Part shown: positions 30,959 to 38,978 of the stretch, one piece after another
Numbering within the stretch: the stretch's first letter is position 1
How the letters are laid out: every line of letters begins with the position of its first letter
NCBI GenBank assembly: GCA_963837655.1
Contig: CAWIOK010000001.1
Location: forward strand, 124,001 to 188,000
DNA: 64,000 nucleotides
Origin: CAVVSD01 sp963837655
Lineage (GTDB): Bacteria; Actinomycetota; Thermoleophilia; Solirubrobacterales; Solirubrobacteraceae
Direction of reading: 5' to 3'
Notes under the pieces: generated by a model
Seen by the model: only the letters and a program-made list of their open reading frames with translations
What the model was told of the DNA's origin: nothing
Databases searched by the model: none
Program-made: the position numbers and the translations under genes

Positions 30959-31008
30959 GTGGCGCCTTCACGCCGACGCGGGCCCGATCGGGGCCTCGGA
31001 GGTTCATC

Positions 31009-31284
31009 ATGGCCCGCGGTCGTCAGGGCGGCATGGGCAGGCGGGCTGACGCCGTCGCAGACGCCCTCGCGGTCGTCCTGCAGCGACGCAACCTGCGTCG
31101 CACAGTTCGCATAGCCCTGATCGTCGGCGTCATCCTGACCGCGATCAACCAGGGCGAGGTGATCGCGTCGGGACACGCGACGGCGACGACGTGGATCCGA
31201 TGCGGGTTGAACTTCGTGGTGCCGTTCATCGTGTCCAACGCCGGTCTGTTGAGCGGGCGTCCTGAGACGCCGCAGGAGCGGTAG
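31009..31284 (+). CDS. nrtS: NrtS-like nitrate/nitrite transporter
   Basis: A 91-residue membrane protein matching the NrtS family, which forms small permease subunits taking up nitrate or nitrite. After a basic N-terminus the pattern RTVRIALIVGVILTAINQGE and CGLNFVVPFIVSNAGLLSG gives two transmembrane helices with the conserved Asn-Gln and Pro-Phe positions. ATG at 31009. Alone, followed by a terminator-like stem, and preceded by the 40-bp palindrome. The family call rests on pattern recognition; no nitrate reductase gene is nearby. Confidence 0.78.
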   Translation: MARGRQGGMGRRADAVADALAVVLQRRNLRRTVRIALIVGVILTAINQGEVIASGHATATTWIRCGLNFVVPFIVSNAGLLSGRPETPQER

Positions 31285-31295
31285 GGGCTCCGTGT

Positions 31296-31329
31296 CGGAC
31301 GGCCCGCCGCGCAACGGGACAGCCGTCCG
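31296..31329 (+). terminator. Inverted repeat after nrtS
   Basis: CGGACGGC (31296-31303) and GCCGTCCG (31322-31329) form an 8-bp stem with an 18-nt loop, 11 bp past the nrtS stop. No T-run. Confidence 0.4.
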
Positions 31330-31420
31330 GGCGCCAGGGCCCGGACGAACCCCCGGGATGCCTCTCCGCGCAACCGCATGGAAGGCAGACGTGTGTCCGC
31401 GACTGCGACGCCTGCGCCGA

Positions 31421-32065
31421 TCAGCGGACCAGCGGCGGACCCAGCGGGTACCCCTTTCCGTCCGTCGCGACCGCGGCAGCGCTGAGGAACAGGTACAGGC
31501 CGAGCGCCGCGAACGCGAACGTGACCCAGCCGGCGGCCTTCGTCAGCGTGGTGTTCGTGTCCAGCGTCCCGATGATGAGCAGGACGAGCGCGAGGACGAC
31601 GAGTGCGATGACGGCGGTGAACGCGACGGGCAGGCGCAGTGTCGCGAGCGTCAGCGCGCCCATGACGACGGCCCAGGAGATCAGGAAGAGGGCAATGCTG
31701 TGCGTCACGTCCGCGGCCGGGATCGCGAACCAGCCATGGGTGAGACCAAGGACGAGCACCGAGTAGCTCAGCCAGAACCCGGCGAACAGCCCGAAGATCG
31801 TCGCGACCAGCGTCTGCCCGAGCGCGGCCGCCCAGATCGCGGAGATGACCAGCCCGAGTCCCGTGGCCATGAGGATGATCGGGAGCGCGCTCGCCTGCGC
31901 GGCGGCCGGCACATAGCCCACCAGAGCCAGCCCTAGAGCAACGGATCCGGCGACGAACGCCGGGAGCCCCAGCACCGACGGATCACCGGACGGGACGGGA
32001 ATCGGCTCGGCGGGTGCCGACGGCGCGATCGCCTCGGCCGGAAGCTGCTGCGAGACAGTGGACAT
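31421..32065 (-). CDS. Acetate/succinate permease, GPR1/FUN34/SatP family
   Basis: A 214-residue protein with six predicted transmembrane helices. The N-terminal family motif appears as GDPSVLGLPAFVAGSVALGL. The helix-2 region (ALPIILMATGLGLVISAIWAA) and a Gly/Phe-rich helix 3 (VATIFGLFAGFWLSYSVLVL) follow the SatP/AceTr pattern of a narrow acetate channel. It would import acetate or succinate. Divergent from the GAF regulator of the monooxygenase region, which suggests shared control, since propane breakdown can yield acetate. That link is inference. Confidence 0.86.
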   Translation of the reverse strand: MSTVSQQLPAEAIAPSAPAEPIPVPSGDPSVLGLPAFVAGSVALGLALVGYVPAAAQASALPIILMATGLGLVISAIWAAALGQTLVATIFGLFAGFWLSYSVLVLGLTHGWFAIPAADVTHSIALFLISWAVVMGALTLATLRLPVAFTAVIALVVLALVLLIIGTLDTNTTLTKAAGWVTFAFAALGLYLFLSAAAVATDGKGYPLGPPLVR

Positions 32066-32204
32066 GCGGGCGCTCTCCTCACGGTGAACGACATTCGACC
32101 TCGACCGGCGGCGACGCTAGTGTGGGTTGACACAACTGCCAAGAAGCCGTCGGTCTTCCCGCATCGCTGGAGGCCGACAGGCTCTTCGGGGAGGACGCGG
32201 GCAG

Positions 32205-33746
32205 GTGTCACACAGCCCCTGGGTAGCAGTGGACGCCACGACGATCCCGGCGAAACGGGCTCGTGAGCTCCGTGACGCCTGGGAGGACTTCATCGACGGG
32301 CGACCGGTCGACGAGGAGGATCCCGGGACACCCCAGATCCGCGATCCGATCGCGGATTCCTGGCTGCGCTCGCGCGACGCGGGCGTGGACCCGAGCGGCC
32401 GTCAGCCGGCGCCGTCACTGGTCGAGCTCGAGGGTGTGCGCGATCTGTGGCACGACCATCCCCTTGCCGTGGCCGGCCCGCTCATCGACGAGTGCATGGC
32501 GCTCGCGTCGGTCGAGGCCGACCATCTGACGGTGGTCAGCGACGCTGACGGCATGCTCCTGAGCATCCGCGGCGACGCACGGCTGCGCAACCGGGCCGCC
32601 GACGACATGAACTTCGTCGAGGGCGCGTTGTGGAGCGAGGCCGGCGCCGGAACGAACGCGGTCGGGACCGCCGTCGCCGCCTCACATGCCGTGCAGGTGT
32701 TCGCGGCCGAGCACTTCACCGAGCCCGTCCAACGCTGGACCTGCGCTGCCGCGCCGGTGACCGACCCGGACACGGGGCGGCTGCTGGGCATCATCGACCT
32801 CACGGGCGACATGGCCAGCGTGCACCCGCACAGCCTGTCGGTCGTCGTCGCGACGGCGCGCGCGATCCAGGAGCTCCTCCAGCGTGGGCTGCGCGAGCGC
32901 GACGACCGGCTGCGCGCCCGCTACGGCAATCTGCTGCGCGCGCGGGAGGGGACGGATACGGGCGCCGCCCTGGTCACCCGCGGTGGCCGGGTGCTGCTCG
33001 ACCCCAACCAGCACTGGTCACTCGGCGGGCTCGCGACGATCCCGGCCGGGGGCGGCCCGCTGCTGCTCCCTTCCGGCGTCGAGGCGATCGCCGAGCCGCT
33101 GGAGGACGGCGACGCCTATCTCGTGCGCCCGCGCGCGCAGCGCGTGCGCGCGGTGCGGCCTGCGCTGGAGCTGCGCCTGCTCGGCGAGGAGCCCGAGGTC
33201 CGCCTCGACGGCCACGTGGTCCAGCTCCGTCGCCGCCACCTCGAGCTGCTGACGTTGCTGACGCTCCACCGCGGCCCGGTCGCCGCCGACGTGCTGTGCG
33301 CCGAGCTGTACGGCGACGAGGGTCACCCCGCGAGCATCCGGGTCGAGATGTCGCGGCTGCGCAAGCTGCTGCACGGCGCGATCGACCCGCACCACTATGG
33401 GCTGATCTGCGACGTGGACAGCGACCTGCGCCACGTCCGCGCCTTGCTCGGGCACAACGCGGTCGGCGACGCCGCGGCCGCGTATCCCGGTCCGCTGCTG
33501 CCCTCCTGCGACGCGCCCGCCATCACCCAGGAGCGCGAGGAGCTCGAGGGCTGGCTGCGCCAGGCGGTCCTCACCTCCGGTGATGCCGACGCGCTCTCGT
33601 CGTGGGTCCGGACGCCCTCCGGAGACTGCGATCTCGTCGCCTGGCAACGGCTCCTCGCAGCCGTCGACTACGCCGATCCGCGCCGCAGTCTCGCCGCAGC
33701 CCGGACCGCCGCGCTGCGGCGATCCTCCGGTGTAGCGGGCATGTAA
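32205..33746 (+). CDS. GAF-wHTH-BTAD-type regulator (AcoR-like N-terminus)
   Basis: About 513 residues, GTG start at 32205 with GGGGAGG 10 nt upstream; GTG at 32229 is an alternative. The N-terminal part matches AcoR-type activators: IADSWLRSRDAGVDPSG, then a GAF domain with DADGMLLSIRGD, FVEGALWSEAGAGTNAVGTA and QRWTCAAAPVTDPDTG. Instead of a sigma-54 AAA+ and Fis domain, the C-terminus has an OmpR-type winged helix (EVRLDGHVVQLRRRHLELL, VEMSRLRKLL) and a short BTAD-like region (AYPGPLLPSCDAPAI). It probably senses a metabolite and drives the prm operon or the divergent permease. Confidence 0.82.
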   Translation: MSHSPWVAVDATTIPAKRARELRDAWEDFIDGRPVDEEDPGTPQIRDPIADSWLRSRDAGVDPSGRQPAPSLVELEGVRDLWHDHPLAVAGPLIDECMALASVEADHLTVVSDADGMLLSIRGDARLRNRAADDMNFVEGALWSEAGAGTNAVGTAVAASHAVQVFAAEHFTEPVQRWTCAAAPVTDPDTGRLLGIIDLTGDMASVHPHSLSVVVATARAIQELLQRGLRERDDRLRARYGNLLRAREGTDTGAALVTRGGRVLLDPNQHWSLGGLATIPAGGGPLLLPSGVEAIAEPLEDGDAYLVRPRAQRVRAVRPALELRLLGEEPEVRLDGHVVQLRRRHLELLTLLTLHRGPVAADVLCAELYGDEGHPASIRVEMSRLRKLLHGAIDPHHYGLICDVDSDLRHVRALLGHNAVGDAAAAYPGPLLPSCDAPAITQEREELEGWLRQAVLTSGDADALSSWVRTPSGDCDLVAWQRLLAAVDYADPRRSLAAARTAALRRSSGVAGM

Positions 33747-33764
33747 CGCCCCGCGTGATGCACT

Positions 33765-33801
33765 GACCCTCGCCGCCGGGTTGGGACCCGCCGGCGGGGT
33801 C
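33765..33801 (+). terminator. Terminator-like hairpin between the two regulators
   Basis: GACCC-t-CGCCG-c-CGGGT paired with ACCCG-CCGGCGGGGTC across loop TGGG, one bulge and one mismatch. It sits between the GAF regulator stop and the IclR start and may separate the two units. Confidence 0.5.
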
Positions 33802-33803
33802 GG

Positions 33804-34736
33804 ATGGTTCCGAGGAGAGAGGAGCCGGGCATCACCGAGAGCGTCCATGACGACCGCGTGGCCGGAGGCAGAGCCCGCGGTGTCAGCACAGCGCGCAGCG
33901 TCCTGCGCCTGCTCGCGCTGCTGGCGCACGCCGGGGACGGCATGCGCGCGGACGAGGTCGCCGAGGCCCTCGGCAAGAGCACGTCGACGGCCTACAACCT
34001 GCTCGACACGCTCTGCCAGGAGGGCTTCACCGTCCACGCCGGCGACGGCACGTACCACCTGACCGCCGAGTCGGCCGCCATCGTGCCGCCGGAGCGGGCA
34101 CGCGAGGTGCCGGCCGGCCTCGGGGGATTGCTCGACGAGCTCTTCGAGCGGACCCGCAAGCGCGTGTACCTCGCGGCCGCGCACTCCGGCCAGGTCGTCA
34201 TCCCGCTCGCCCGGGGCCGCCAGGGGATGCCGCGCATCCCTGGCCTGGGCACGCGCATCGGCTCCAACGCCCATGCGCTCGCGCTGGGCAAGGTCGCGCT
34301 CTCGCTGCTCGACGAGCCGGCACTCGAGCGCTACATCAGCCGCGGCCTGCGGCCGTACACACCCCACACCATCGTCTCGCCGGCGCAGCTGCGATCGCAG
34401 TTGCAGGACATCCGCGACGGCGCCGTCGCGTTCGATCGCGAGGAGTTCGAGGAGGACTTCTGCTGCCTGGCGCAACCCGTCCTCGACGGGCGAGGGCGGG
34501 CGGTCGCCGCGCTCGGGCTGTCCATGTCTGCGCGCTGCTTCGACACCGAGCGCGACACGCTCGCCGAGGCGCTCGTGGACGTTGCCTGCCAGGCGTCGAG
34601 GGTCCTCAGCGTCCCTGCAGTTCCAGCGATTTCGGAAGACACCGGAGTTCTTGAGCAGGCCCTCCGACCGAGCCTACGTTCCGGTCGCATTGCTGTGCAG
34701 CCACCCGTCCCGACAGGGGAGGAAGCCTCACCATGA
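33804..34736 (+). CDS. IclR-family regulator of the monooxygenase operon
   Basis: A 310-residue IclR protein. The winged helix is at about residues 26-80 (ARSVLRLLALLAHAGDGMRADEVAEAL, then STSTAYNLLDTLC). The effector domain has GSNAHALALGKVALSLL, YTPHTIVSP and REEFEEDFCCLAQPV with the usual small-metabolite pocket. The last 45 residues are low-complexity and extend beyond the family end; their DNA also carries the prmA leader. The stop overlaps prmA by 4 nt. ATG at 33804 has only a weak ribosome site; a strong AGGAG lies just inside. It probably represses or activates prm in response to the monooxygenase substrate or product. Confidence 0.88.
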   Translation: MVPRREEPGITESVHDDRVAGGRARGVSTARSVLRLLALLAHAGDGMRADEVAEALGKSTSTAYNLLDTLCQEGFTVHAGDGTYHLTAESAAIVPPERAREVPAGLGGLLDELFERTRKRVYLAAAHSGQVVIPLARGRQGMPRIPGLGTRIGSNAHALALGKVALSLLDEPALERYISRGLRPYTPHTIVSPAQLRSQLQDIRDGAVAFDREEFEEDFCCLAQPVLDGRGRAVAALGLSMSARCFDTERDTLAEALVDVACQASRVLSVPAVPAISEDTGVLEQALRPSLRSGRIAVQPPVPTGEEASP

Positions 34737-36394
34737 GCAGAGCCAGCATCACGAAGGCTCACAACAAGATCCAGGAGCTGTCGTGGGATCCGACCTTCGT
34801 GGAACCGGTCGACAAGTACCCGACCGACTACACGTTCGAGAAGGCCCCGAAGAAGGATCCGCTCAAGCAGGTCCTGCGCTCCTACTTCCCGATGGAGGAG
34901 GAGAAGGACAACCGCGTGTTCGGCGCGATGGACGGCGCGATCCGCGGCAACATGTTCCGGCAGGTCCAGGAGCGGTGGATGGAGTGGCAGAAGCTGTTCC
35001 TGAGCATCATCCCCTTCCCTGAGATCTCCGCCGCGCGCGCCATGCCGCTGGCCATCAACGCCGTGCCGAACCCCGAGGTTCACAACGGCCTGGCCATCCA
35101 GATGATCGACGAGGTCCGTCACTCGACGATCCAGATGAACCTCAAGCGGCTGTACATGAACCACTACATCGACCCGGCCGGGTTCGACATCACGGAGAAG
35201 GCGTTCTCCAACTGCTACGCCGGCACGATCGGCCGGCAGTTCGGCGAGGGGTTCATCACCGGCGACGCCATCACGGCGGCCAACGTCTACCTGACGATCG
35301 TCGCGGAGACCGCGTTCACGAACGTGCTCTTCGTCGCGATGCCCGGCGAGGCGGCGGCCAACGGCGACTACCTCCTGCCGACGGTGTTCCACTCGGTGCA
35401 GTCCGACGAGTCCCGCCACATCTCCAACGGGTACTCGATCATCCTCATGGCGCTCGCCGACGAGCGCAACCGCGAGCTCCTGGAGCGCGACCTGCGCTAC
35501 GCCTGGTGGAACAACCACGCGGTCGTCGACGCGGCGATCGGCACGTTCATCGAGTACGGCACGAAGGACCGCCGCAAGGACCGCGACAGCTACGCCGAGT
35601 CCTGGCGCCGCTGGATCTACGACGACTACTACCGCAGCTACCTGGTCCCGCTGGAGAAGTACGGCCTGACGATCCCGCACGACCTCGTCGAAGAGGCGTG
35701 GGACCGCATCTGGAACAAGGGCTACATCCACGAGGTCGCGCAGTTCTTCGCCACCGGCTGGTTCGCCAACTACTGGCGGATCGACGCGATGGACGACACC
35801 GACTTCGAGTGGTTCGAGCACAAGTACCCGGGCTGGTACGACAAGTACGGCAAGTGGTGGGAGCGCTACGCCGACCTCTCCAAGCGCAACGGCCACAAGC
35901 CGATCGCCTTCGAGCCCGGGCTCTCCGACTACGAGTACCCGCACCGCTGCTGGTCGTGCATGGTGCCGTGCCTCATCCGCGAGGACATGGTCGTCGACGA
36001 GGTCGACGGCCAGGTGCGCACCTACTGCTCGGAGACCTGCCACTGGACCGACGCGGTCGCGTTCCGGCCCGAGTACAACGGACGCCCGACGCCGTCCATG
36101 GGCAAGCTCTCCGGCAAGCGCGAGTGGGAGACGCTCTACCACGGCATGGACGTCGCCGACGTCATGCAGGACCTGGGGTACGTCCGCGACGACGGCAACA
36201 CCCTGATCCCGCAGCCGCACCTGGACCTCGATCCGAAGAAGATGTGGACGCTGGACGAGGTCCGCGGCGCGACGCTCAACAGCCCGAACATCCTGCTGAA
36301 CGAGATGTCGCCCGAGGAGCGCGACGCGCACGTCGCCAAGTACAGGGCCGGCGGTCCCGCCGGCCGCCCCGCCAAGGACAGCGCCACCGCCTGA
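34733..36394 (+). CDS. prmA: Propane monooxygenase hydroxylase large subunit
   Basis: A 553-residue alpha subunit of a soluble di-iron monooxygenase of the propane/MimA group. The six metal ligands fit Glu97 (PFPEISA), Glu127-x2-His130 (IDEVRH), Glu192 (AETAFTN) and Glu226-x2-His229 (SDESRH). A cysteine-rich late segment (HRCWSCMVPC and YCSETC) is typical of this group. It hydroxylates the substrate at the di-iron centre with O2; known relatives act on propane, acetone and phenol. GGAGG lies 10 nt before ATG. First structural gene of an eight-gene operon, overlapping the IclR stop. Confidence 0.97.
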   Translation: MSRASITKAHNKIQELSWDPTFVEPVDKYPTDYTFEKAPKKDPLKQVLRSYFPMEEEKDNRVFGAMDGAIRGNMFRQVQERWMEWQKLFLSIIPFPEISAARAMPLAINAVPNPEVHNGLAIQMIDEVRHSTIQMNLKRLYMNHYIDPAGFDITEKAFSNCYAGTIGRQFGEGFITGDAITAANVYLTIVAETAFTNVLFVAMPGEAAANGDYLLPTVFHSVQSDESRHISNGYSIILMALADERNRELLERDLRYAWWNNHAVVDAAIGTFIEYGTKDRRKDRDSYAESWRRWIYDDYYRSYLVPLEKYGLTIPHDLVEEAWDRIWNKGYIHEVAQFFATGWFANYWRIDAMDDTDFEWFEHKYPGWYDKYGKWWERYADLSKRNGHKPIAFEPGLSDYEYPHRCWSCMVPCLIREDMVVDEVDGQVRTYCSETCHWTDAVAFRPEYNGRPTPSMGKLSGKREWETLYHGMDVADVMQDLGYVRDDGNTLIPQPHLDLDPKKMWTLDEVRGATLNSPNILLNEMSPEERDAHVAKYRAGGPAGRPAKDSATA

Positions 36395-36400
36395 CCTGCT

Positions 36401-36445
36401 CCACGGGAGGCACCGCGGCCACCCGGTCGCGGTGCCCCTCCGTGG
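36401..36445 (+). other. Strong intra-operon RNA hairpin after prmA
   Basis: A perfect inner stem CACCGCG (36411-36417)/CGCGGTG (36428-36434) with a 10-nt loop, extended outward by CCACGG and GAGG pairing with CCTC and CGTGG. It fills most of the 71-nt prmA-prmB gap and ends 20 nt before the prmB ATG. It may stop 3' decay and set prmA excess over downstream genes, or attenuate. Confidence 0.65.
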
Positions 36446-36465
36446 GCGACGGGGACCCGCACACC

Positions 36466-37494
36466 ATGGGCGAGAAGCACATCGCGCGGTTCGAGCCGGT
36501 CGGCATCGAGCTCGAGGTCGACGAGGACGAGACGATCCTGAACGCCGCGTTCCGGCAGGGGATCATGCTCATGCACGGCTGCAAGGAGGGGCAGTGCGCG
36601 GCCTGCAAGTCCTTCCTGCTCGACGGCGAGATCGACCTCGATCGCTACTCCACGTTCGCCCTGCCCGACTTCGAGGAGCAGGAGGGCTACACGCTCCTGT
36701 GCCGAGCCCACGCCCTCTCGGATGTCGAGATCGAGCTCCTGCACTTCGACGAGGAGGTCCTGCGCAACGGCGTGCCGATCGTCGAGGCGACGACCGAGGT
36801 CGAGGCCGTCGAGGAGCTGACACACGACATCCGCCGGCTCGTGCTGCGGCTGCGCAAGCCCGGCAGCGTGACGTTCCACCCGGGCCAGTACATGGACATC
36901 GCGATCCCGGGCGCCGACGGCGAGCACCGGTCCTTCTCGATGGCCAACACCCCTGGCGATCCCGACCGCCTGGAGTTCATGATCAAGCTCTACGACGGCG
37001 GGCACTTCTCCGGGCTGCTGGCCAACGGCAGCGGCATCAAGGTCGGCGACGAGCTGTCCTGCACGGGTCCCTACGGCGTCTTCACGCTGCGCGACTCCTC
37101 CCCCAGGCGGCTCGTCTTCATCGCCGGCGGGGCCGGGATGGCGCCCGTGATGTCCCTGCTGCGGTCGATGGCCGAGAAGGGCACGGTCCGGCCCGCGACC
37201 TTCTACTACGGCGCGCGCACCGAGGCCGACCTCTTCGCGCTGGAGGAGCTCGAGCGTCTCTGCGGCTCCGTGCCCGACCTGCGCTTCGTCCCCGCCCTCT
37301 CGGATGCCGAGTGGGACGGCGAGACGGGGCTGGTCACCGACGTCGTCGACCGCATGGAGGACGACCTCACCGACGTCGACGCCTACCTCTGCGGGCCGCC
37401 GCCGATGGTCGACGCGGCGATCGCGCTGCTCGAGCGGCGGGGCTGCCCCGAGTCGCGCATCTACTTCGACAAGTTCACGACGACCGCGGACTGA
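36466..37494 (+). CDS. prmB: Propane monooxygenase reductase
   Basis: A 342-residue NADH-to-di-iron electron transfer subunit. The plant-type [2Fe-2S] domain has Cys39, Cys44, Cys47 and Cys79 (HGCKEGQCAAC, LLCRA). The FAD domain has PGQYMDIAIPG and HRSFSMAN, and the NAD domain has FIAGGAGMAPVMSLL and CGPPPMVDAAI. It reduces the hydroxylase. ATG at 36466, 71 nt after prmA; the hairpin between may affect its level. Order prmA-prmB-prmC-prmD matches Gordonia and Mycobacterium operons. Confidence 0.96.
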   Translation: MGEKHIARFEPVGIELEVDEDETILNAAFRQGIMLMHGCKEGQCAACKSFLLDGEIDLDRYSTFALPDFEEQEGYTLLCRAHALSDVEIELLHFDEEVLRNGVPIVEATTEVEAVEELTHDIRRLVLRLRKPGSVTFHPGQYMDIAIPGADGEHRSFSMANTPGDPDRLEFMIKLYDGGHFSGLLANGSGIKVGDELSCTGPYGVFTLRDSSPRRLVFIAGGAGMAPVMSLLRSMAEKGTVRPATFYYGARTEADLFALEELERLCGSVPDLRFVPALSDAEWDGETGLVTDVVDRMEDDLTDVDAYLCGPPPMVDAAIALLERRGCPESRIYFDKFTTTAD

Positions 37495-37519
37495 ACCCGC
37501 GACCACGAGAGGAGCACCA

Positions 37520-38629
37520 ATGCCCGAAGGCACGACGGTGACGTCGGAGCGAAGCGTCCCGAAGCCGGTGTTCACCGATGCCGAGGCAGGGGCCAAGGAG
37601 TTCCCCTCGTCGCGCAGCCGGTCGTACAACTACTTCGAGCCGCGCAAGCGCCGCGCCTCGGTGTACGAGGACGTGACGGTCGATGTCCAGCCCGATCCCG
37701 AGCGCCACCTGACCCAGGGCTGGGTCTACGCGTTCGCCGACGGCAGCTCCGGCTACCCGCAGGAGTGGACCGCCCTGAAGTCGAGCAACTGGCACGAGTT
37801 CCTGGATCCCAACGAGGAGTGGGAACAGACGATCTACCGCAACAACTCCAACACCGTGCGGCAGATCTCGTCGACCCTGGCCAACGCCAAGGCCGCCGAC
37901 GCCTACGCCGCCTGGAACACGGGTTGGGTCAAGGTCGTGGAGCGTCACGTGTCGGCCTGGGCGCACGCTGAGCAAGGGCTCGGCATGCACGTGTACACGC
38001 CCGCGCAGCGCGACGCCCCGACCAACATGATCAACAACGCGCTCTGCCTCGGCGCGGTCCACAAGCTGCGCTTCGCGCAGGACATCATCCTCTACAACCT
38101 CGAGGTCTCCGATCAGATCGACGGGTTCGACGGCTCCGCCCACAAGGAGACGTGGCAGAACGACCCGATCTGGCAGGGGACGCGCGAGAACGTCGAGAAG
38201 CTCACCGGCATCCGCGACTGGGGCCAGGCCTTCTTCGCGACCGCCGTCGTGTTCGAGCCGCTCGTGGGCGAGCTGTTCCGCAGCGGGTTCGTCATGCAGG
38301 CCGCGGCGCTGCAGGGCGACTTCGTCACCCCCGTGATCATGGGCGCCGGCGAGGCCGACACCGCGCGCGAGCAGCGCGGCGCCAGGGCGCTGTACCGGAT
38401 GCTGGCAGACGACCCGCAGCACGGCGCCGCCAACAAGGCGCTCATGCAGAGCTGGCTGGACGAGTGGATCCCGGTGAGCCTCGGGGCCGCCCTCCAACTG
38501 CAGCCGATCTGGTCGCAGATCTCCGAGCGCGTCGTGCGCTTCGACGAGTCGCTGGCACGCTCGAAGTCGCGCATGGCCGACCTGCTGGGAGACCTCACGC
38601 TCGACGTCCCGAAGGAGATCCGCGCATGA
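37520..38629 (+). CDS. prmC: Propane monooxygenase hydroxylase small subunit
   Basis: A 369-residue beta subunit, a four-helix-bundle relative of PrmA without iron ligands. Recognisable blocks are RSRSYNYFEPRKRRASVYED, TVDVQPDPERHLTQGW, NTVRQISSTLANAKAA and WGQAFFATAVVFEPLVGELF. It completes the alpha2beta2 hydroxylase. ATG at 37520 follows GGAG at 5 nt. Its stop overlaps prmD (ATGA). Confidence 0.95.
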   Translation: MPEGTTVTSERSVPKPVFTDAEAGAKEFPSSRSRSYNYFEPRKRRASVYEDVTVDVQPDPERHLTQGWVYAFADGSSGYPQEWTALKSSNWHEFLDPNEEWEQTIYRNNSNTVRQISSTLANAKAADAYAAWNTGWVKVVERHVSAWAHAEQGLGMHVYTPAQRDAPTNMINNALCLGAVHKLRFAQDIILYNLEVSDQIDGFDGSAHKETWQNDPIWQGTRENVEKLTGIRDWGQAFFATAVVFEPLVGELFRSGFVMQAAALQGDFVTPVIMGAGEADTAREQRGARALYRMLADDPQHGAANKALMQSWLDEWIPVSLGAALQLQPIWSQISERVVRFDESLARSKSRMADLLGDLTLDVPKEIRA

Positions 38630-38976
38630 CCGAGTTCCACTCCGATCGCACGTCCTCCAACCAGGCCGGCGTGACGCTCATGAACAACCAGGTCGGCTAC
38701 GTCGTCGCCCAGGTGATGGCCGACAAGCAGGACATCACCATCCGCGAGCTGCCCTCGATGATCCGCGTCGACGGGATCAACAAGATCGACTTCGACTTCC
38801 AGGAGATCGCCGACGCCCTCGGGTGGGCCGACTTCGGCCAGGACGACTTCGAGGAGATCATGTCGACGCACTACGGCCGCATGGTCGTGCTCGACGACCG
38901 GGTCCTGATGTTCGCCAATCCCGAGGACGCGGCCGAGTACATCGGCTTCGACCTCGAAGTGGTCGGGGAGGCCTGA
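38626..38976 (+). CDS. prmD: Propane monooxygenase coupling protein
   Basis: A 116-residue MmoB/DmpM-type effector without cofactor. It has the family run NQVGYVVAQVMADKQDITIR, then INKIDFDFQEIADALGW. Coupling proteins bind the hydroxylase and gate substrate and electron access. AAGGAGAT lies 7 nt before the ATG, which overlaps prmC. Confidence 0.94.
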   Translation: MTEFHSDRTSSNQAGVTLMNNQVGYVVAQVMADKQDITIRELPSMIRVDGINKIDFDFQEIADALGWADFGQDDFEEIMSTHYGRMVVLDDRVLMFANPEDAAEYIGFDLEVVGEA

Positions 38977-38978
38977 TC

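Noticed and set aside
33804..33835. ATC as IclR start codon because AGGAG lies 6 nt before it
   Set aside because: An in-frame ATG at 33804 is available, and ATC initiation is very rare; the strong site is more likely chance or internal.
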